Source: Magnetococcales bacterium (GTDB lineage: Bacteria > Pseudomonadota > Magnetococcia > Magnetococcales > UBA8363). From it: a stretch of 33,579 bases of DNA. This document shows positions 32,637 through 33,579 of the stretch, piece by piece. Within the stretch, counting starts at the first letter, position 1, and the number at the start of each line of letters is the position of its first letter. A program made the translations under genes and the position numbers. The notes below the pieces were generated by a model that was given only the letters and a program-made list of their open reading frames with translations, searched no databases and was not told where the DNA came from. The DNA lies in assembly GCA_015228975.1 (NCBI GenBank), contig JADGCN010000023.1:1-33579 (forward strand). Direction: 5' to 3'.

Positions 32637-33428
32637 ATGAACGTATCGCCTCACCTCAATGTGGCTGTCCGCGCTGCCCGTTCAGCCGGTCGCGAAGCCC
32701 TGATGTTCTTCAAACATCGCCACGATCTAACCATCGAAGCCAAAGGGGCCTGTGATTTTGTAACCGAGGCGGATACCACGGTGGAAAAAGAGGTCATTCG
32801 GCAATTGCACAAGGCTTATCCCAACTATGGCATTCTCGCTGAGGAAAGCAGTCGCAAGCAGCCGCAAGCAGGATGGCGTTGGATTATCGATCCCATCGAC
32901 GGCACGACCAACTTTATCCACGGCTTGCCCCACTTCGCCATTTCCATCGCCCTGGCCAATGACAACGAGTTGCATGCCGCAGTGGTTTTCAATCCGGCAA
33001 CGGATGAATTGTTCACCGCCGAACGCGGTCGCGGGGCGTTCCTCAATGGACAACGCTTGCGCGTCACCCGCAGCAATCGACTCGATCAATCTTTGCTGGC
33101 CACGGGTTTTCCAATCAACAATCCGGAGCGGACCCGGAAACATATGCCGATTGTTTCCGCCCTGCTGGTGCCATCCCGTGGCATACGTCGCCTGGGAAGC
33201 GCCGCCTTGGATCTGGCCTTTGTGGCGTCTGGGCGCTACGATGGCTATTGGGAGCCCGGACTCAATCCTTGGGATATCGCGGCTGGGGTGTTGCTGGTGC
33301 TTGAGGCGGGGGGGTTGGTGACCGACTTCGATGGGGAACAGCACTATCTGGATTCGGGCAATATCGTGGCGGCATCACCCACGATCCATCGTCTCATGCT
33401 GACAACCATCCAGTCGGCTTGGGGGTGA
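32637..33428 (+). CDS. suhB: Inositol-1-monophosphatase family protein (SuhB)
   Basis: The 263-aa Mg-dependent phosphatase is of the lithium-sensitive family. Metal-binding motifs are visible: GILAEES (Glu69-Glu70), IIDPIDGTTNFIHGLP (Asp85 and Asp88, the diagnostic DPIDGT), and the second motif EPGLNPWDIAAG (Trp212-Asp213). Length is typical. The open frame extends to 32484, inside the palindromic repeat. The ATG at 32637 (MNVSPHLNVAVRAARSAG) matches the usual SuhB start and has AAAGG 5 nt upstream. In E. coli SuhB also assists rRNA transcription antitermination; whether that applies here is unknown. Confidence 0.94.
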   Translation: MNVSPHLNVAVRAARSAGREALMFFKHRHDLTIEAKGACDFVTEADTTVEKEVIRQLHKAYPNYGILAEESSRKQPQAGWRWIIDPIDGTTNFIHGLPHFAISIALANDNELHAAVVFNPATDELFTAERGRGAFLNGQRLRVTRSNRLDQSLLATGFPINNPERTRKHMPIVSALLVPSRGIRRLGSAALDLAFVASGRYDGYWEPGLNPWDIAAGVLLVLEAGGLVTDFDGEQHYLDSGNIVAASPTIHRLMLTTIQSAWG

Positions 33429-33502
33429 GGGGTGCGGCCCCTTGGAAGGGGGGGTCACTCCTTGTCCGAAAAAACTTCGTCCAGGGACTTAAACCGCAAC
33501 CA

Positions 33503-33528
33503 ACGCGGGATACGTAGTTTTCCCGCGT
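33503..33528 (+). terminator. Hairpin downstream of suhB
   Basis: An 8-bp perfect stem ACGCGGGA (33503-33510) / TCCCGCGT (33521-33528) with a 10-nt T-containing loop lies 75 nt past suhB. It directly abuts the next palindromic repeat and may belong to it rather than act as a terminator. Confidence 0.35.
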
Positions 33529-33579
33529 CATTCCCGCCCCCGATTCAAGCATTCGAGGTTCCCGCTTTCGCGGGAATGA
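33528..33579. repeat. Palindromic dispersed repeat, copy 3 (runs off the window)
   Basis: The segment combines the same modules as the copy at 25645: TCATTCCCGCCCCCGATTCA, AAGCATTCGAGG, then the palindrome TTCCCGCTTTCGCGGGAATGA (33559-33579). It ends at the window edge, so its full extent is unknown. Confidence 0.88.

Overview
The window is a bacterial chromosomal segment, most likely from a Gram-negative member of the Pseudomonadota. It has outer-membrane lipoproteins (BamB start, PilF), a YfgM-type protein, RodZ, and a large flagellar structural cluster with candidate sigma-54 and sigma-28 promoters. GTP-type PEP carboxykinase, several TPR/Sel1/ankyrin proteins and duplicated flagellin-assembly genes would fit a deep-branching alphaproteobacterial-like lineage such as the Magnetococcales. 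That placement is inference; no rRNA or magnetosome gene is present.

Layout. (1) 1-7417, minus strand: a tightly packed housekeeping operon nadE-pilF-rodZ-ispG-hisS-yfgM-bamB, mostly with 4-nt stop/start overlaps, behind a plausible sigma-70 promoter at 7460-7487. (2) 7632-11439, plus strand: hisC, pckG (good sigma-70 promoter and a roughly 220-nt leader; clear terminator after the gene) and ndk. (3) 11689-14877, plus strand: a small unknown ORF, a good sigma-54-type promoter, then four overlapping genes for a membrane-anchored SPOR-like protein, an ankyrin protein, a Sel1 protein and a CysZ/EI24-type membrane protein. (4) 14906-19484, minus strand: a Maf-type (DUF115) flagellin glycosyltransferase, a NodU/CmcH-type carbamoyltransferase and a 49-aa DUF5989-like membrane protein. 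(5) 19794-20003: a cold-shock protein. (6) 20250-32048, minus strand: flgK-flgL-fliW-giant flagellin, then fliW-flagellin-unknown gene-fliD-fliS-fliS-fliT-like. (7) 32637-33428, plus strand: suhB, preceded by a nested palindromic repeat.

How it fits together. The flagellar block encodes the distal filament: hook-filament junction (FlgK, FlgL), cap (FliD), two very different flagellins, and their export and assembly factors. Each flagellin gene is preceded by its own fliW, and there are two tandem fliS genes, so the chaperone set appears doubled to match two filament proteins. One flagellin is 775 aa, with a roughly 500-residue Ala-rich insertion carrying a degenerate repeated motif. The adjacent Maf glycosyltransferase suggests glycosylated flagellins, and the carbamoyltransferase next to it may decorate the same glycan. 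A dispersed palindromic repeat family occurs three times (25645-25800, 32461-32544, 33528 to the window end), always outside genes.
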